A stretch of 64,000 bases of DNA, taken from assembly GCF_003702705.1 (NCBI RefSeq), contig NZ_QZMN01000003.1:124001-188000 (forward strand), given 5' to 3'. Positions 23,754 to 34,990 of this stretch are shown piece after piece; within the stretch, counting starts at the first letter, position 1, and every line of letters starts with the position of its first letter. The translations under genes and the position numbers were made by a program. Under the pieces are notes generated by a model, which saw only the letters and a list, made by a program, of their open reading frames with translations, searched no databases and was not told where the DNA came from. The DNA is from Ornithinimicrobium cerasi (GTDB lineage: Bacteria; Actinomycetota; Actinomycetes; Actinomycetales; Dermatophilaceae).

Positions 23754-25387
23754 GCCTGCCCGACCTGCCGCCGCCCACCGGCGAGCCGGTCGCCCCGACG
23801 CTCGCGCCGCCGGTGCCCGGGGGCACCGACAGGTGGCAGCGACAGAGCCCGCGGATGCTTCTGGTCCACCCGGTCCGCATCCTCGGCTCTTTCGCCCTGC
23901 CCCTGGTGCTGGCCGTCCTCGGCATCAGCCGGGGCACCGACGAGGACCGCTTCTGGGTCTTCGCGGTGGTCGCCGGCGCCGTCCTGGCCGTGGTCGCCGG
24001 CGTCGTCTCCTGGTACGTCACGCGCTACCGCTTCACCGACGAGCAGGTGCAGCTGCGCACGGGCCTGCTCAGCCGCCGCGTCCTCACCGCACCGCTGGAC
24101 CGGGTCCGCAGCGTCGACATCGAGTCCTCCCTGCTGCACCGGGTGCTCGGTCTGGCCAAGGTCAAGGTCGGCACCGGGGTCGACTCGACCCGCATCGAGC
24201 TGGACGGCGTCAGCCGTGAGCAGGCCGCCGAGCTGCGCACCTTCCTCCTGCGCCGCGGGAGCGCCGGCCAGGGTCCGGAGACCCCACCAGCGGGGTATGC
24301 CGTCACGCCCGCGGGTGCGGACCCGGCCCCGGACGGGGACCGGGACGAGCCGGCGGGCGCGGCCCACCCCGCAGGGGCGGAGCAGCCGGAGACCGAGCTG
24401 GCCCGGATCGACTGGGGCTGGCTGCGCTACGCGCCGTTCAGCCTGTCCAGCCTCGTCGTCGTCGCCGGAGCGGTCGGCGTGCTGGCGCAGTTCGGGGACG
24501 ACCTGCCGGTCGACCAGGTCGAGGTGGCCCAGGGCGCGTGGGAGTGGGTGCTGGCGCAGGCGTTGCTGGTCCTGGTCGCGATGACCCTCCTGGCCGTCGT
24601 CGTGGGCTGGGTCGTCGTCTCGACGGTCACCTACGTGCTGACCTGGTGGAACCTGCGCGTGGTCCGCGAGGCGCGGGGCAACCTGCGGATCACCCGGGGC
24701 CTGCTCACCACGCACAGCCAGACCGTCGAGCGGGCCAAGGTCCGCGGTGCCCGGATGGGTGAGCCGTTCCTGCTGCGCCTGGTGCGCGGCGCCGAGCTCA
24801 CCGCGCTGGCGACGGGGGTCGGCACCGGGGGCACCACCAAGGTGCTGCCGCCCGCGCCCCGGGCCGTCGTCACCGACGTCGGCCACGAGCTGCTCGAGGA
24901 GACGGGCGCGCTGACGATGGCGCTCACCGGGCACGGGCCGCGGGCCAGGCGGCGCATCCACGTGCAGCACCAGTGGGGCACGCTCTTCATCGTCGCGCTG
25001 CTCGCGGTGCCCACCTACCTGCTCGACGTCGGCTGGGTCCAGTGGCTGCCGTCCTGGGCCCCCCCGGTGGCCCTCGTCGTGCTCGGTGCCCTGAACGCCG
25101 TGGTCGCCGACAGCGCCTGGCGCAACCTCGGTCACGGCCTGACCGGGCGCCACCTCGTCGTGCAGACGGGGGCGTTCGTGCGCAGCAGGGAGGTGCTGGA
25201 GCTGGCCGGCATCATCGGCTGGCGGCTGGACCAGAGCTTCTTCCAGCGCCGTCTCGGGCTCGCCGACCTGAGGGCGACGACCGCCGCCGGGTCCGAGGTG
25301 GTGACCGCGCCGGACATCCCGCTGACGCTGGCCGTCCCCCTCGCCCGGCGGGCCACGCCGGGAATGCTGGAGGAGTTCCTGGCGTAG
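23750..25387 (+). CDS. PH domain-containing membrane protein (YdbT-like)
   Basis: 545 residues from GTG 23750, overlapping the previous gene by 4 bases. Three bPH2 repeats are visible, each with an Arg-x-Gln/Arg-Ser-Val-Asp type core: RVLTAPLDRVRSVDIESSLL, THSQTVERAKVRGARMGEPF and SREVLELAGIIGWRLDQSFF. They are separated by paired membrane spans, six in total. Its role may be in membrane or cell-envelope stress, as suggested for YdbT; it is not established. Confidence 0.9.
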   Translation: MSLPDLPPPTGEPVAPTLAPPVPGGTDRWQRQSPRMLLVHPVRILGSFALPLVLAVLGISRGTDEDRFWVFAVVAGAVLAVVAGVVSWYVTRYRFTDEQVQLRTGLLSRRVLTAPLDRVRSVDIESSLLHRVLGLAKVKVGTGVDSTRIELDGVSREQAAELRTFLLRRGSAGQGPETPPAGYAVTPAGADPAPDGDRDEPAGAAHPAGAEQPETELARIDWGWLRYAPFSLSSLVVVAGAVGVLAQFGDDLPVDQVEVAQGAWEWVLAQALLVLVAMTLLAVVVGWVVVSTVTYVLTWWNLRVVREARGNLRITRGLLTTHSQTVERAKVRGARMGEPFLLRLVRGAELTALATGVGTGGTTKVLPPAPRAVVTDVGHELLEETGALTMALTGHGPRARRRIHVQHQWGTLFIVALLAVPTYLLDVGWVQWLPSWAPPVALVVLGALNAVVADSAWRNLGHGLTGRHLVVQTGAFVRSREVLELAGIIGWRLDQSFFQRRLGLADLRATTAAGSEVVTAPDIPLTLAVPLARRATPGMLEEFLA

Positions 25388-25396
25388 TACCACCTC

Positions 25397-25798
25397 GTGA
25401 ACGACTTCGAGGAGATGCTGAAGGGGCTCACGGGGACGCCGTCCTCGCAGCCGCCCCCGGTGGCGCTGCCCGAGGAGGCCGAGCTCGACGACCACGCGCG
25501 CTACGACCGCGCCACCTTCGCCTTCGAGACCAAGGACTACGGCCGGGCGTCGGCGCTGCTGGAGCCGCTGGTGCAGGCCAACCCCGGCAACGCCGAGGTC
25601 GCCCTGCTCCTGGCCCGCAGCTACTACCACTCCGCCCGTCTGGGGCCGGCCGAGGCCGTCCTGCGGGTGATGGTCGCGCGCTGGCCCGGCGACGCCTACG
25701 CGCACCTGCTCCTGGCCCGCACCCTCCAGCGCGACGGGCGCGCGGAGGAGGGCGCGCCATACCTGAAGATCGCCGAGGCCATGGGCCTGGACGGCTGA
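25397..25798 (+). CDS. Tetratricopeptide repeat protein
   Basis: 133 residues from GTG 25397. About three TPR units are visible: YDRATFAFETKDYGRASALL, NAEVALLLARSYYHSARLGP and DAYAHLLLARTLQRDGRAEE, each with the small-residue pattern at TPR positions 8, 20 and 27. It probably serves as a protein-binding scaffold in the cytoplasm. It follows the PH gene by 9 bases and likely shares its transcript. Its partner is unknown. Confidence 0.85.
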   Translation: MNDFEEMLKGLTGTPSSQPPPVALPEEAELDDHARYDRATFAFETKDYGRASALLEPLVQANPGNAEVALLLARSYYHSARLGPAEAVLRVMVARWPGDAYAHLLLARTLQRDGRAEEGAPYLKIAEAMGLDG

Positions 25799-25802
25799 CG
25801 GG

Positions 25803-27407
25803 TCAGTTCCAGAAGTCGAACCACAGCCGCATCCGCCACTCCTCGCGGGGGATGACGACGGCTGCGTGGACCGGGTAGTACCAGACGAACCACACCGTCG
25901 CGAGCGTCACGTAGACGACGACGGCCACCGCCCCCCAGCGCCGCCGCGCAGGTGAGGCGGTGGCCGGTCCGAGCGCGAGCGCGAGGCAGCAGACCACGAC
26001 GAGCACGAGCCAGGGCACGAAGGCCACGGCGTAGAAGCTGTAGACGGTGCGGGTCTGGTAGAGGAACCACGGCAGCCAGCCGGCGACGATCCCGGACAGC
26101 GCCGCGCCCGCCCGCCAGTCCCGCCCCAGCAGCCAGAGGAAGAGGACCACGAGCATGCCGGCCGTGGCACCCCACCACACGAAGACGTTGCCGAGCGAGG
26201 CGATGTAGTCGACGCACCGGTCGGCCTCGCACCCCTGCTCGCCGCGCTCGGGCCACTGCGCGTAGAAGAGGGTCGGCCGCCACTGCACCGTCCAGCTCCA
26301 GGGGTTGGAGCTCCACTTGTGCTCGTTCTGCAGCCCGACGTGGAAGTTCATCATCTCCGCGTGGTAGGCCCACAGCGAGCGCAGCGGGTCGGGCACCAGG
26401 CCGGCGAGGCTGCCGGGGGCGGCAGGGTTGTCGACCGCCCACTGCCGCTTCCAGCCGCCGTCCGTGGCGAACCACCCGGCCCAGGACGCGACATACGTCA
26501 CCAGGGCCGTGGGCACCACCGTGAGGAACGCGGGTATGCCGTCGCGCACCACCGCGCCGGTGAACCAGCCGGGTGCGCCGGCGGTCCTGCGGGCCCCCAC
26601 GTCCCACCAGACGGTCATCAGGCCGAACACCGCCAGGAAGAACAGGCCGGACCACTTGGTGCCGACGCACAGCCCGAGGCTCACCCCCGCCGCCAGGCGC
26701 CACCAGCGCGGGCCGAGGGAGGGCCCCCACCACCGCGACCAGCGGCCCCACGGCGTCCGGGGCACCGGTCTGCCGCGCTGCCGCTCCTGCCAGGGCCCCC
26801 ACCGCGCGGCGAGGCGGCGCCGACCCTGCTCCCGGTCGAGCAGGAGGAGGAGGAAGGCGAGCAGCGCCCACCACATCACGAAGATGTCCAGCAGCCCGGT
26901 GCGGGACTGGACGAAGTGGTGCCCGTCGACCGCGAGGAGGGTGGCGGCGGAGATGGCCAGGAGGGCGTTGCGCCACAGCAACCAGGCGACCCCGCCGAGC
27001 ACGAGGATCGACAGGGTCCCGACGACGGCCGAGGAGACGCGCCAGCCGAACGAGGACTCGGGCCCGAAGGCGATCTGGCCCAGGGCGATCATCCACTTGC
27101 CGACGGGCGGGTGGACGACCAGGTCGGGCACGTCGCCGAACACGTCCGGGGTGCCGTCGGTGAACAGCTCGTCGGGCTTCTCCAGGCCCTCGCGGATCTC
27201 CCGCTCGTGACCGTGGAGACGCAGCGACCACGCCTGCTTGACGTAGTAGGTCTCGTCGAAGACGAGGCGGTGGGGGTGGTCGAGCCGCCACAGCCGGACC
27301 GCCCCGCCGAGGACGGTGACGAGGAGGATGCCCAGCCAGGCGAGGCGCCCCGAGCGCGACAGGCTCGCGGGCGACGGCCCGAGCAGCCGCTCCCGCAGAG
27401 ACTCCAT
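25803..27407 (-). CDS. pmt: Polyprenyl-phosphate-mannose:protein mannosyltransferase
   Basis: 534 residues. A multi-span GT39 enzyme that transfers mannose from polyprenyl phosphate to exported proteins. The catalytic acidic pair lies in LVFDETYYVKQAW, with HPPVGKWMIALG, LLDIFVMWW and the later FLYQTRTVYSFYAVAFVPWL loop typical of Rv1002c. The ATG has TACGAT (27414-27419) 6 bases upstream (leaderless). It is divergent from sdhC across 65 bases; in most relatives the divergent neighbour is rsmI. Confidence 0.93.
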   Translation of the reverse strand: MESLRERLLGPSPASLSRSGRLAWLGILLVTVLGGAVRLWRLDHPHRLVFDETYYVKQAWSLRLHGHEREIREGLEKPDELFTDGTPDVFGDVPDLVVHPPVGKWMIALGQIAFGPESSFGWRVSSAVVGTLSILVLGGVAWLLWRNALLAISAATLLAVDGHHFVQSRTGLLDIFVMWWALLAFLLLLLDREQGRRRLAARWGPWQERQRGRPVPRTPWGRWSRWWGPSLGPRWWRLAAGVSLGLCVGTKWSGLFFLAVFGLMTVWWDVGARRTAGAPGWFTGAVVRDGIPAFLTVVPTALVTYVASWAGWFATDGGWKRQWAVDNPAAPGSLAGLVPDPLRSLWAYHAEMMNFHVGLQNEHKWSSNPWSWTVQWRPTLFYAQWPERGEQGCEADRCVDYIASLGNVFVWWGATAGMLVVLFLWLLGRDWRAGAALSGIVAGWLPWFLYQTRTVYSFYAVAFVPWLVLVVVCCLALALGPATASPARRRWGAVAVVVYVTLATVWFVWYYPVHAAVVIPREEWRMRLWFDFWN

Positions 27408-27433
27408 GGCGGCATCGTAGGTGGTGGGAGGTC

Positions 27434-27466
27434 CTTGACTGACCGCGCACCTTCGGGTAGTACCCT
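27434..27466 (+). promoter_or_regulatory. sdhC promoter, leaderless
   Basis: TTGACT (27434-27439) as -35 and TACCCT (27461-27466) as -10, the latter 6 bases before GTG 27473. The spacing is long (21 bases); TAGTAC at 27459-27464 would give 19. It sits back to back with the pmt promoter. Confidence 0.5.
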
Positions 27467-27472
27467 GCCCCC

Positions 27473-28171
27473 GTGGCCACTACAACCGTTTCTGCGCGCG
27501 CGACCCGCTCGGGCCCCCCGAGCATCGTGCTGAAGACGATCATGGCCCTGACCGGCCTGTTCTTCCTCTTCTACCTGCTCGTGCACATGTACGGGAACCT
27601 CATGATCCTCATGGGTCCGGAGGCCTTCGACGAGTACGCCCACCACATCCGCACCATCGGCGAACCGATGGTCCCGGAGAAGGGCGTGCTGTGGGTGATG
27701 CGGATCGGGCTGCTCGCCTCGCTCGTGCTGCACGTGTGGGCCGCGGTGACGCTGTGGCGGCGCGCGGGGCAGGCCCGGACGAACCGTTACGTGATGAAGC
27801 GGAAGGGCTACGGCAACTTCTACGCCAAGGCGATGCGGTGGGGCGGGCTGGCCATCCTCCTCTTCGTGGTCTTCCACATCCTGCACCTGACCACCCACAC
27901 CATCTCGATCGGCGAGCCCCAGCCGACGCCCTCGCAGCGGGTCGTCGAGAGCTTCAGCCAGTGGTGGGGGGTCCTGATCTACGTCGTCGCGATGGTCGCC
28001 GTCGGTCTGCACCTGCTGCACGGCATCTGGGGGGCGGCGATGACGCTGGGGCTGAACACCTCGCTCAAGCGCGCCGAGCAGATCCGGTTCGTCTCGATCC
28101 TCGTGGCCACGATCATCGTCGTCGGCTTCCTGATCCCGCCCTTCGCCATCCTGCTCGGGCTCGTGCCGTAG
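27473..28171 (+). CDS. sdhC: Succinate dehydrogenase cytochrome b subunit
   Basis: 232 residues with five membrane spans and conserved His in LVHMYGNLMIL, LHVWAA, HILHLTTH and LHLLHGIWGA, the ligands for two hemes b in the single-subunit (B-type) anchor of succinate:quinone oxidoreductase. There is no sdhD, as expected for this type. It anchors SdhA and SdhB to the membrane and passes electrons to menaquinone. Confidence 0.93.
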   Translation: MATTTVSARATRSGPPSIVLKTIMALTGLFFLFYLLVHMYGNLMILMGPEAFDEYAHHIRTIGEPMVPEKGVLWVMRIGLLASLVLHVWAAVTLWRRAGQARTNRYVMKRKGYGNFYAKAMRWGGLAILLFVVFHILHLTTHTISIGEPQPTPSQRVVESFSQWWGVLIYVVAMVAVGLHLLHGIWGAAMTLGLNTSLKRAEQIRFVSILVATIIVVGFLIPPFAILLGLVP

Positions 28172-28194
28172 ACAGAGACTGAGGACTCACACCC

Positions 28195-30161
<1,967 letters not shown>

Positions 30162-30165
<4 letters not shown>

Positions 30166-30905
30166 GGCTCGCCCTGAGGATCTGGCGCCAGGACGGCCCG
30201 CAGCACACGGGCCAGATGGTGAGGTACGACATCGACGGGGTCTCCGAGGACTCCTCGTTCCTGGAGATGCTCGACCTGCTCAACGAGCAGCTCATCCACA
30301 AGGGTGAGGAGCCGGTGGCCTTCGACTCCGACTGCCGCGAGGGCATCTGCGGCACCTGCGGCGTCGTCATCAACGGCGAGGCGCACGGCCCCGAGCGCAC
30401 GACCACCTGCCAGCTGCACATGCGCTCGTTCAAGGACGGGGACGAGATCGTCATCGAGCCTTGGCGCGCGGACCCGTTCCCGGTGATCAAGGACCTCGTC
30501 GTGGACCGGTCCTCCTTCGACCGGATCATCCAGGCGGGCGGCTTCATCTCCGCCAACACCGGCTCGGCCCCCGACGCGCACGCCACCCCGGTGCGCAAGG
30601 AGGACGCCGACCGCGCCTTCATGGCCGCCGAGTGCATCGGCTGCGGCGCGTGCGTCGCGGCCTGCCCCAACGCCTCCGGCATGCTCTTCATGGGCGCCAA
30701 GATCACCCACCTGGGGGAACTGCCGCAGGGTCAGCCCGAGCGCGAGGCCCGCGTCGTCTCGATGACGGAGCAGCACGACCACGAGGGTTTCGGCGGCTGC
30801 ACCAACCTCGGCGAGTGCACGCGGGCCTGCCCCAAGGGCATCCCGATGAACGTCATCTCCCAGATGAACGCCGACCTGCGCCGCGCCGGTTTCGGCGCCC
30901 GCTGA
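30162..30905 (+). CDS. sdhB: Succinate dehydrogenase iron-sulfur subunit
   Basis: 247 residues from GTG 30162, overlapping the sdhA stop. The [2Fe-2S] ligands lie in [16 protein letters not shown] with the downstream Cys of TTCQL. The C-terminal ferredoxin domain carries [13 protein letters not shown] and [15 protein letters not shown] for the [4Fe-4S] and [3Fe-4S] clusters. It relays electrons from FAD to the hemes of SdhC. Confidence 0.96.
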
Positions 30906-30947
30906 CCGACCCCGGCCTCTCCCGACCGGGAGAGGCGAGCGACGGCA

Positions 30948-30953
30948 TACCCT
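30948..30953 (+). promoter_or_regulatory. -10 box, leaderless start of rsmI
   Basis: TACCCT lies 6 bases before ATG 30960. The box is part of a GGCATACC octamer, so the over-represented octamer and a -10 element coincide here. Confidence 0.55.
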
Positions 30954-30959
30954 CCCCCC

Positions 30960-31799
30960 ATGACCACCGGTGCCCTCGTCCTCGCCGCCACCCCCATCGG
31001 CGACGCCCGGGACGCGAGCCCGCGCCTGCTGGAGGAGCTGACCGGCGCGGACGTGGTCGCCGCCGAGGACACCCGGCGGCTGCGGCGGCTGACCGACCGG
31101 CTCGGTGTGCAGGTGGCCGGCGAGGTGGTCAGCTACCACGAGCACAACGAGGCGTCCCGCACCCCCGAGCTCGTGGAACGGGTCGCGGGCGGCGCCCGGG
31201 TGCTCCTCGTCACCGACGCAGGTATGCCGTCGGTCTCGGACCCGGGGTACCGCCTGGTCGCGGCCTGCGTCGAGGCGGACCTGCCCGTCACCTGCGTCCC
31301 CGGACCGTCGGCCGTGCTCGTGGCGCTGGCGGTGAGCGGGCTGCCGGTCGACCGGTTCTGCTTCGAGGGGTTCCTGCCGCGCCGCACGGGGGAGCGCGAG
31401 CGCACCCTCGCCACGCTCGCGCAGGAGCCGCGCACGATGGTGTTCTTCGAGGCGCCGCACCGGCTGGCGGCCACGCTGCGCTCGATGGCCTCCGTTCTCG
31501 GCGAGGACCGCCAGGCCGCCGTCTGCCGGGAGCTGACGAAGACCTACGAGGAGGTGCGGCGCGGAGGGCTGGCCGAGCTGGCAGCCTGGGCCGAGGAGGG
31601 GGTGAGGGGGGAGATCACCGTCGTGGTCGCGGGCCTGGACCCCGCCACCCTGCCCCCGCCGGACGAGAACGCGGTCGTCGCCGAGGTGCTGACGCGCGTG
31701 GCGGCGGGGGAACGGCTCAAGGACGCCTGCCGGGACGCCGCGGCGCGGACCGGGCTCTCGGCCAGGGCGCTCTACGACGCCGCCGTGGCGCGGCGCTGA
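30960..31799 (+). CDS. rsmI: 16S rRNA (cytidine(1402)-2'-O)-methyltransferase RsmI
   Basis: 279 residues of the tetrapyrrole-methylase-like fold. It methylates the 2'-O of C1402 in the 30S decoding centre. Signatures are [56 protein letters not shown] and GFLPRR. ATG 30960 is leaderless. In relatives it neighbours pmt directly; here sdhCAB intervenes. Confidence 0.95.
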   Translation: MTTGALVLAATPIGDARDASPRLLEELTGADVVAAEDTRRLRRLTDRLGVQVAGEVVSYHEHNEASRTPELVERVAGGARVLLVTDAGMPSVSDPGYRLVAACVEADLPVTCVPGPSAVLVALAVSGLPVDRFCFEGFLPRRTGERERTLATLAQEPRTMVFFEAPHRLAATLRSMASVLGEDRQAAVCRELTKTYEEVRRGGLAELAAWAEEGVRGEITVVVAGLDPATLPPPDENAVVAEVLTRVAAGERLKDACRDAAARTGLSARALYDAAVARR

Positions 31800-31800
31800 G

Positions 31801-31831
31801 CAGGGGCGCGGCGACGCGGCCCCCGCCCCTG
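31801..31831. terminator. Bidirectional terminator hairpin
   Basis: CAGGGGCG (31801-31808) and CGCCCCTG (31824-31831), with inner complementary G/C bases, lie between the convergent rsmI and the RHH gene. Confidence 0.7.
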
Positions 31832-31836
31832 TCGGG

Positions 31837-32115
31837 CTAGGTCCCGGACTCCTCGCTCCCGTCCGCGGCCACCGCTCCGCCTGCAGGGTCCGACGTGCGC
31901 GGCCGACCGCGGCGCGGCAGCGGTCCGGTGGAGCGTGGCAGCCGGCCGGCGGACCTCAGCGCGTCGCGCAGCAGCAGCTCGACCTGCGCGTTGACGCTGC
32001 GCAGCTCGTCGGCGGCCCAGCGCTGCAGGGCCGCGTGCACCGCGGGGTCCAGACGCAGCAGGACGGCCTTGCGCGCCGCGGCGCGGCTCGGCCCTTCTGC
32101 GCTGTCCTCGACCAT
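31837..32115 (-). CDS. Small RHH/Arc-type DNA-binding-like protein
   Basis: 92 residues. [20 protein letters not shown], then [18 protein letters not shown], fits the ribbon-helix-helix fold of Arc/MetJ antitoxins: a short strand, helix, turn and second helix with conserved N-x-x-V/I-E. A basic, Pro-rich tail follows. It lies 11 bases after the SPFH gene in the same operon, a pairing seen in other actinobacteria. No toxin is adjacent. It may autoregulate the operon through the palindrome at 33106-33126 (inference). Confidence 0.75.
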   Translation of the reverse strand: MVEDSAEGPSRAAARKAVLLRLDPAVHAALQRWAADELRSVNAQVELLLRDALRSAGRLPRSTGPLPRRGRPRTSDPAGGAVAADGSEESGT

Positions 32116-32126
32116 CGCCTGTCGGG

Positions 32127-33095
32127 TCAGGCGTAGAGCGAGCCGGCGTTGACGACAGGGGTCGTGCCTCGCTCCGAGCACAGGACGACGAGCAGGTTGG
32201 AGACCATCGCCGCCTTGCGTTCGTCGTCGAGCTCGACGATGTCCTGGGCCTGCAGCTTGCGCAGGGCGCTGTCCACCATGCCCACCGCGCCGTCGACGAT
32301 CTTCTCGCGGGCGGCGATGATCGCCGAGGCCTGCTGACGCTGCAGCATCGCCTGGGCGATCTCGGGGGCGTAGGCCAGGGCCGAGATGCGCACCTCGATG
32401 ACCTCGAGCCCGGCCAGGACGATGCGCTCGGCGACCTCGGTGGCCAGCTCGGCCGAGATCACGTCGGTGTCCCCGCGCAGCGTCACCTCGGTGGCGTCGT
32501 TGTCGTAGGGGTGGCTCATGGCGACGTGCCGCAGCGCCGACTCCGACTGCACCGCGACGAAGTCCTCGTACTCCTCCACGGCGAAGGTGGCCTTGGCGGT
32601 GTCGGCGACCTGCCAGACCACGATCGCGGCGATGTTGATCGGATTGCCGTCCGCGTCGTTGACCTTGAGCTCGTTGGTCTCGAAGTTGTGCACCCGCACC
32701 GAGACGGTCTTGCGGGTGCTGAGGGGGACGGTCAGCCGCAACCCGGGCTTGCGGACGGTGCCGATGTAGCGGCCGAAGAACTGGATCACCTTGGTCTGGC
32801 CCGGGGCCACCACCGTGAGGCACGCCAGCAGCACCAGCGCCGCGACGCCCACCAGGGACCCCGTGACGAGGGCCACCGCGCCACCCTCGCCCGCGTCGGC
32901 GGCGATCGCCCCGGTGACGACCAGCCAGGTGCCCAGGCCCATCAGCGCGAGGGAGACGACGAGGCCGGCGAAGCCGTCCATGGACCACGCCCTGCGCTCG
33001 TCGATGTCCACCCGTGTCCCCTGGTGACCGACCGGTGCTCCGGCCGGACGGCCGCCCGTCGACTCGTCGGTCGGCTGCTCGGTGTCGATGCTCAT
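32127..33095 (-). CDS. SPFH/Band 7 domain membrane protein
   Basis: 322 residues: two closely spaced membrane spans ([35 protein letters not shown]), then the SPFH start [30 protein letters not shown], the core [19 protein letters not shown] and a C-terminal coiled helix [24 protein letters not shown] proteins form large oligomeric rings organising membrane microdomains. ATG 33095 has a GAGGGG ribosome binding site. The operator overlapping its promoter suggests control by a specific repressor. Confidence 0.92.
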   Translation of the reverse strand: MSIDTEQPTDESTGGRPAGAPVGHQGTRVDIDERRAWSMDGFAGLVVSLALMGLGTWLVVTGAIAADAGEGGAVALVTGSLVGVAALVLLACLTVVAPGQTKVIQFFGRYIGTVRKPGLRLTVPLSTRKTVSVRVHNFETNELKVNDADGNPINIAAIVVWQVADTAKATFAVEEYEDFVAVQSESALRHVAMSHPYDNDATEVTLRGDTDVISAELATEVAERIVLAGLEVIEVRISALAYAPEIAQAMLQRQQASAIIAAREKIVDGAVGMVDSALRKLQAQDIVELDDERKAAMVSNLLVVLCSERGTTPVVNAGSLYA

Positions 33096-33105
33096 GATTG
33101 TCCCC

Positions 33106-33126
33106 TCGTGAAAAGTGATATCACGA
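33106..33126 (-). promoter_or_regulatory. Palindromic operator at the SPFH promoter
   Basis: GTGATATCAC (33115-33124) is a perfect palindrome, and TCGTGA (33106-33111) with TCACGA (33121-33126) forms a second, overlapping dyad. Reading toward the gene, TATATT, the best -10 in this A/T-rich spot, is directly adjacent upstream (33133-33128), so a bound repressor would occlude the start site. Confidence 0.65.
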
Positions 33127-33228
33127 ATATAGCACCCGGACCGACCCTTGTGCGGGCCGCCTCCATGAGGCATAGTCGCGCGGAGGTCCGGCACCGATGC
33201 CGACCCGTCCCCCGAGGAGCCCGCCCGC

Positions 33229-33663
33229 ATGAGCCCCAACCTCCGCGCCGTCGTCGGCGGACTCGTCGGTGGCCTGGTCACGGCGGTCGTGTGCGCCTAC
33301 GCCACCACCCGCGTCCTGCCCGCCCAGGAGAGCCTCTACACACCCACCAACCTCGCCGCGACCGCCGCGCTGGCGCTGGGCGGCGGGGTGCTGGGGGTCG
33401 TGCTGGGGTGGCTCGTCGACCGACGCCGGGCCGACGTCCTGGGCAGGATCGCTGCCGTCGTCACCGTGCTCGGGGCGTTCGCCGGGACGATCTGGTGGGT
33501 GCGCGCGGTCGGGGCCGACGGCGAGCGCGGCCTGTTCCTCGTGGGCGCCGTCCTCCTGCTCGGGGTGAGCGTCCTCGGCCTGGCCCTCGCCTCGGGCTTC
33601 ACCGCGGCGCTGCTCCCGGGTGCACGTCCCGCGGCCGCGGACGGACACGGCGCCCGCCCCTGA
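33229..33663 (+). CDS. Hypothetical membrane protein
   Basis: 144 residues with four membrane spans: VVGGLVGGLVTAVVCAYATT, AATAALALGGGVLGVVLGWL, IAAVVTVLGAFAGTIWWV and GLFLVGAVLLLGVSVLGLAL. A possible -10 (CATAGT near 33172) and a GAGGAG ribosome binding site precede ATG 33229. It is divergent from the SPFH operon. No family is recognised and no function can be proposed. Confidence 0.7.
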   Translation: MSPNLRAVVGGLVGGLVTAVVCAYATTRVLPAQESLYTPTNLAATAALALGGGVLGVVLGWLVDRRRADVLGRIAAVVTVLGAFAGTIWWVRAVGADGERGLFLVGAVLLLGVSVLGLALASGFTAALLPGARPAAADGHGARP

Positions 33664-33675
33664 GGGGGCCTGCGC

Positions 33676-34287
33676 TCAGCTGTACCCGGCGTCCGCCATC
33701 AGGTCGTCCCGCCGTCGTCTACGCCTCGAGCTGCGCCGCCAGAGGACGAAGAGCCCCCACAGCAGCAGGAGCATCAGGAAGATCACCAGGACCGGAAGGA
33801 AGATCGCCACCAGCGAGAGGGTGATCGCGACTCCGTCCTCCGCGGCGGAGACCACCGGTGTGCCCAGGCCCCCGGTCGTGGTGTTGACCACGGGCCGCGT
33901 CACCGCCTTGCCGGTGTGCACGATCCCGGCCGTGACGATGCCGAGCAGCACCCCGACCCACGGGTTGTCCTGCATGAAGCTGGACCCCTGCTCGAGGTCC
34001 TGGGCGGCAGTCGTGGCGGCGAAGATCAGGCCGCCGGTCGCCGGCCGCACGAAGGTGCCGACCGCGTCGTTGATGTGGTCGACGATGGCGATCTTGTCGA
34101 GCACCACCTCCGAGAGCAGCAGGACGGCCGCGATGCCGATCGCCCACCACGACTCGATCCAGGCGTACTGGTGGGGCAGGTCGAGAACGTCGGTGAACCG
34201 CGCGATCAGCGCCACGAGGAGGAAGGGGATGTAGGCGTTCAGCCCCGCGGCCGCGGACAGGCCGGCTCCGGTGAGGGCAGCGAGCAT
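33676..34287 (-). CDS. DUF4126 membrane protein
   Basis: 203 residues from ATG 34287. LTGAGLSAAAGLNAYIPFLL is the hallmark N-terminus of DUF4126, followed by further spans (WWAIGIAAVLLLSEVVLDK, VGVLLGIVTAGIVHTGKA, LVAIFLPVLVIFLMLLLLWG) and a basic RRSSRRRRRRD cytoplasmic end. The function of the family is unknown. It is divergent from the first ECF sigma gene and convergent with the preceding membrane protein. Confidence 0.85.
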   Translation of the reverse strand: MLAALTGAGLSAAAGLNAYIPFLLVALIARFTDVLDLPHQYAWIESWWAIGIAAVLLLSEVVLDKIAIVDHINDAVGTFVRPATGGLIFAATTAAQDLEQGSSFMQDNPWVGVLLGIVTAGIVHTGKAVTRPVVNTTTGGLGTPVVSAAEDGVAITLSLVAIFLPVLVIFLMLLLLWGLFVLWRRSSRRRRRRDDLMADAGYS

Positions 34288-34413
34288 GAGGTGCCTCGCC
34301 TTTCGTGTCGGCGTCCCCCGGCGGAGGGCGTCGCCACAGTCAACCACGGGGTATGGCGCACCTGTTCCCCGTGCGTCACCGGCCACTCGGCGCGGTGACG
34401 GCGCCGCACCACT

Positions 34414-34438
34414 CAACCTTTCGGCATACCGGGCCGTT
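34414..34438 (+). promoter_or_regulatory. ECF-type promoter of sigma cassette 1
   Basis: CAACCTTTCG (-35 region) and CGTT (34435-34438, -10 core), with exactly 16 bases between CAACC and CGTT. The same arrangement recurs before the other two sigma genes at 36452 and 41426. The -10 of the CGTT type is typical of ECF sigma factors, so autoregulation is inferred. Confidence 0.75.
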
Positions 34439-34489
34439 GGGAGGATAGGTCCGTCGCAGGGGGACGGACCACCGACACGAAGAGGTGAG

Positions 34490-34990
34490 ATGAACAAGGA
34501 CCAGGAGGAGGGCTTCGCGGACTTCGTCCGGGCGGCTTCCCCGCGTCTGCTCACCTCGGCGTGGATGCTCTGCGGTGACCCGCACGTCGCCGAGGAGCTG
34601 GTGCAGGAGTCGCTGGCGCGGGTCTACGTGCACTGGCGGCGGGTGAGGGCCGACAACCCGACGGCCTACGCCCGCCGCGTGCTCGTCAACCTGCACACCG
34701 ACCGGTGGCGCACGCGTCGCCGCGAGGTGCTCACCGACTCGGTGCCGAACACGGACCCCTCTCCTGGGCACCAGGTCGCGCTGCGTCTCGACCTCGACCT
34801 GGCCCAGGCTCTGCAGGCACTGCCGCGCCGCGAGCGCGAGTGCGTGGTCCTGCGGCACTACCTCGACCTGTCGGAGAAGGACACCGCGGCGACGCTCGGC
34901 GTCTCCACCGGCACGGTCAAGAGCTCGACCTCACGCGGGCTGGCCGCCCTGCGCGCCGCCCTGACCGAAGGGGAACCGAACCATGTCTGA
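34490..34990 (+). CDS. ECF sigma factor, SigE family (cassette 1)
   Basis: 166 residues, sigma2-sigma4 only. Region 2 is FADFVRAASPRLLTSAWMLC, HVAEELVQESLARVYVHW and AYARRVLVNLHTDRWR; region 4 is LPRRERECVVLRHYLDLS and TLGVSTGTVKSSTSRGLAAL with the helix-turn-helix. It belongs to the actinobacterial SigE-like ECF group (TIGR02983 type). ATG 34490 has a GAGGTGAG ribosome binding site and the ECF promoter 52 bases upstream. Its last 8 bases overlap the downstream membrane protein. Confidence 0.93.
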   Translation: MNKDQEEGFADFVRAASPRLLTSAWMLCGDPHVAEELVQESLARVYVHWRRVRADNPTAYARRVLVNLHTDRWRTRRREVLTDSVPNTDPSPGHQVALRLDLDLAQALQALPRRERECVVLRHYLDLSEKDTAATLGVSTGTVKSSTSRGLAALRAALTEGEPNHV

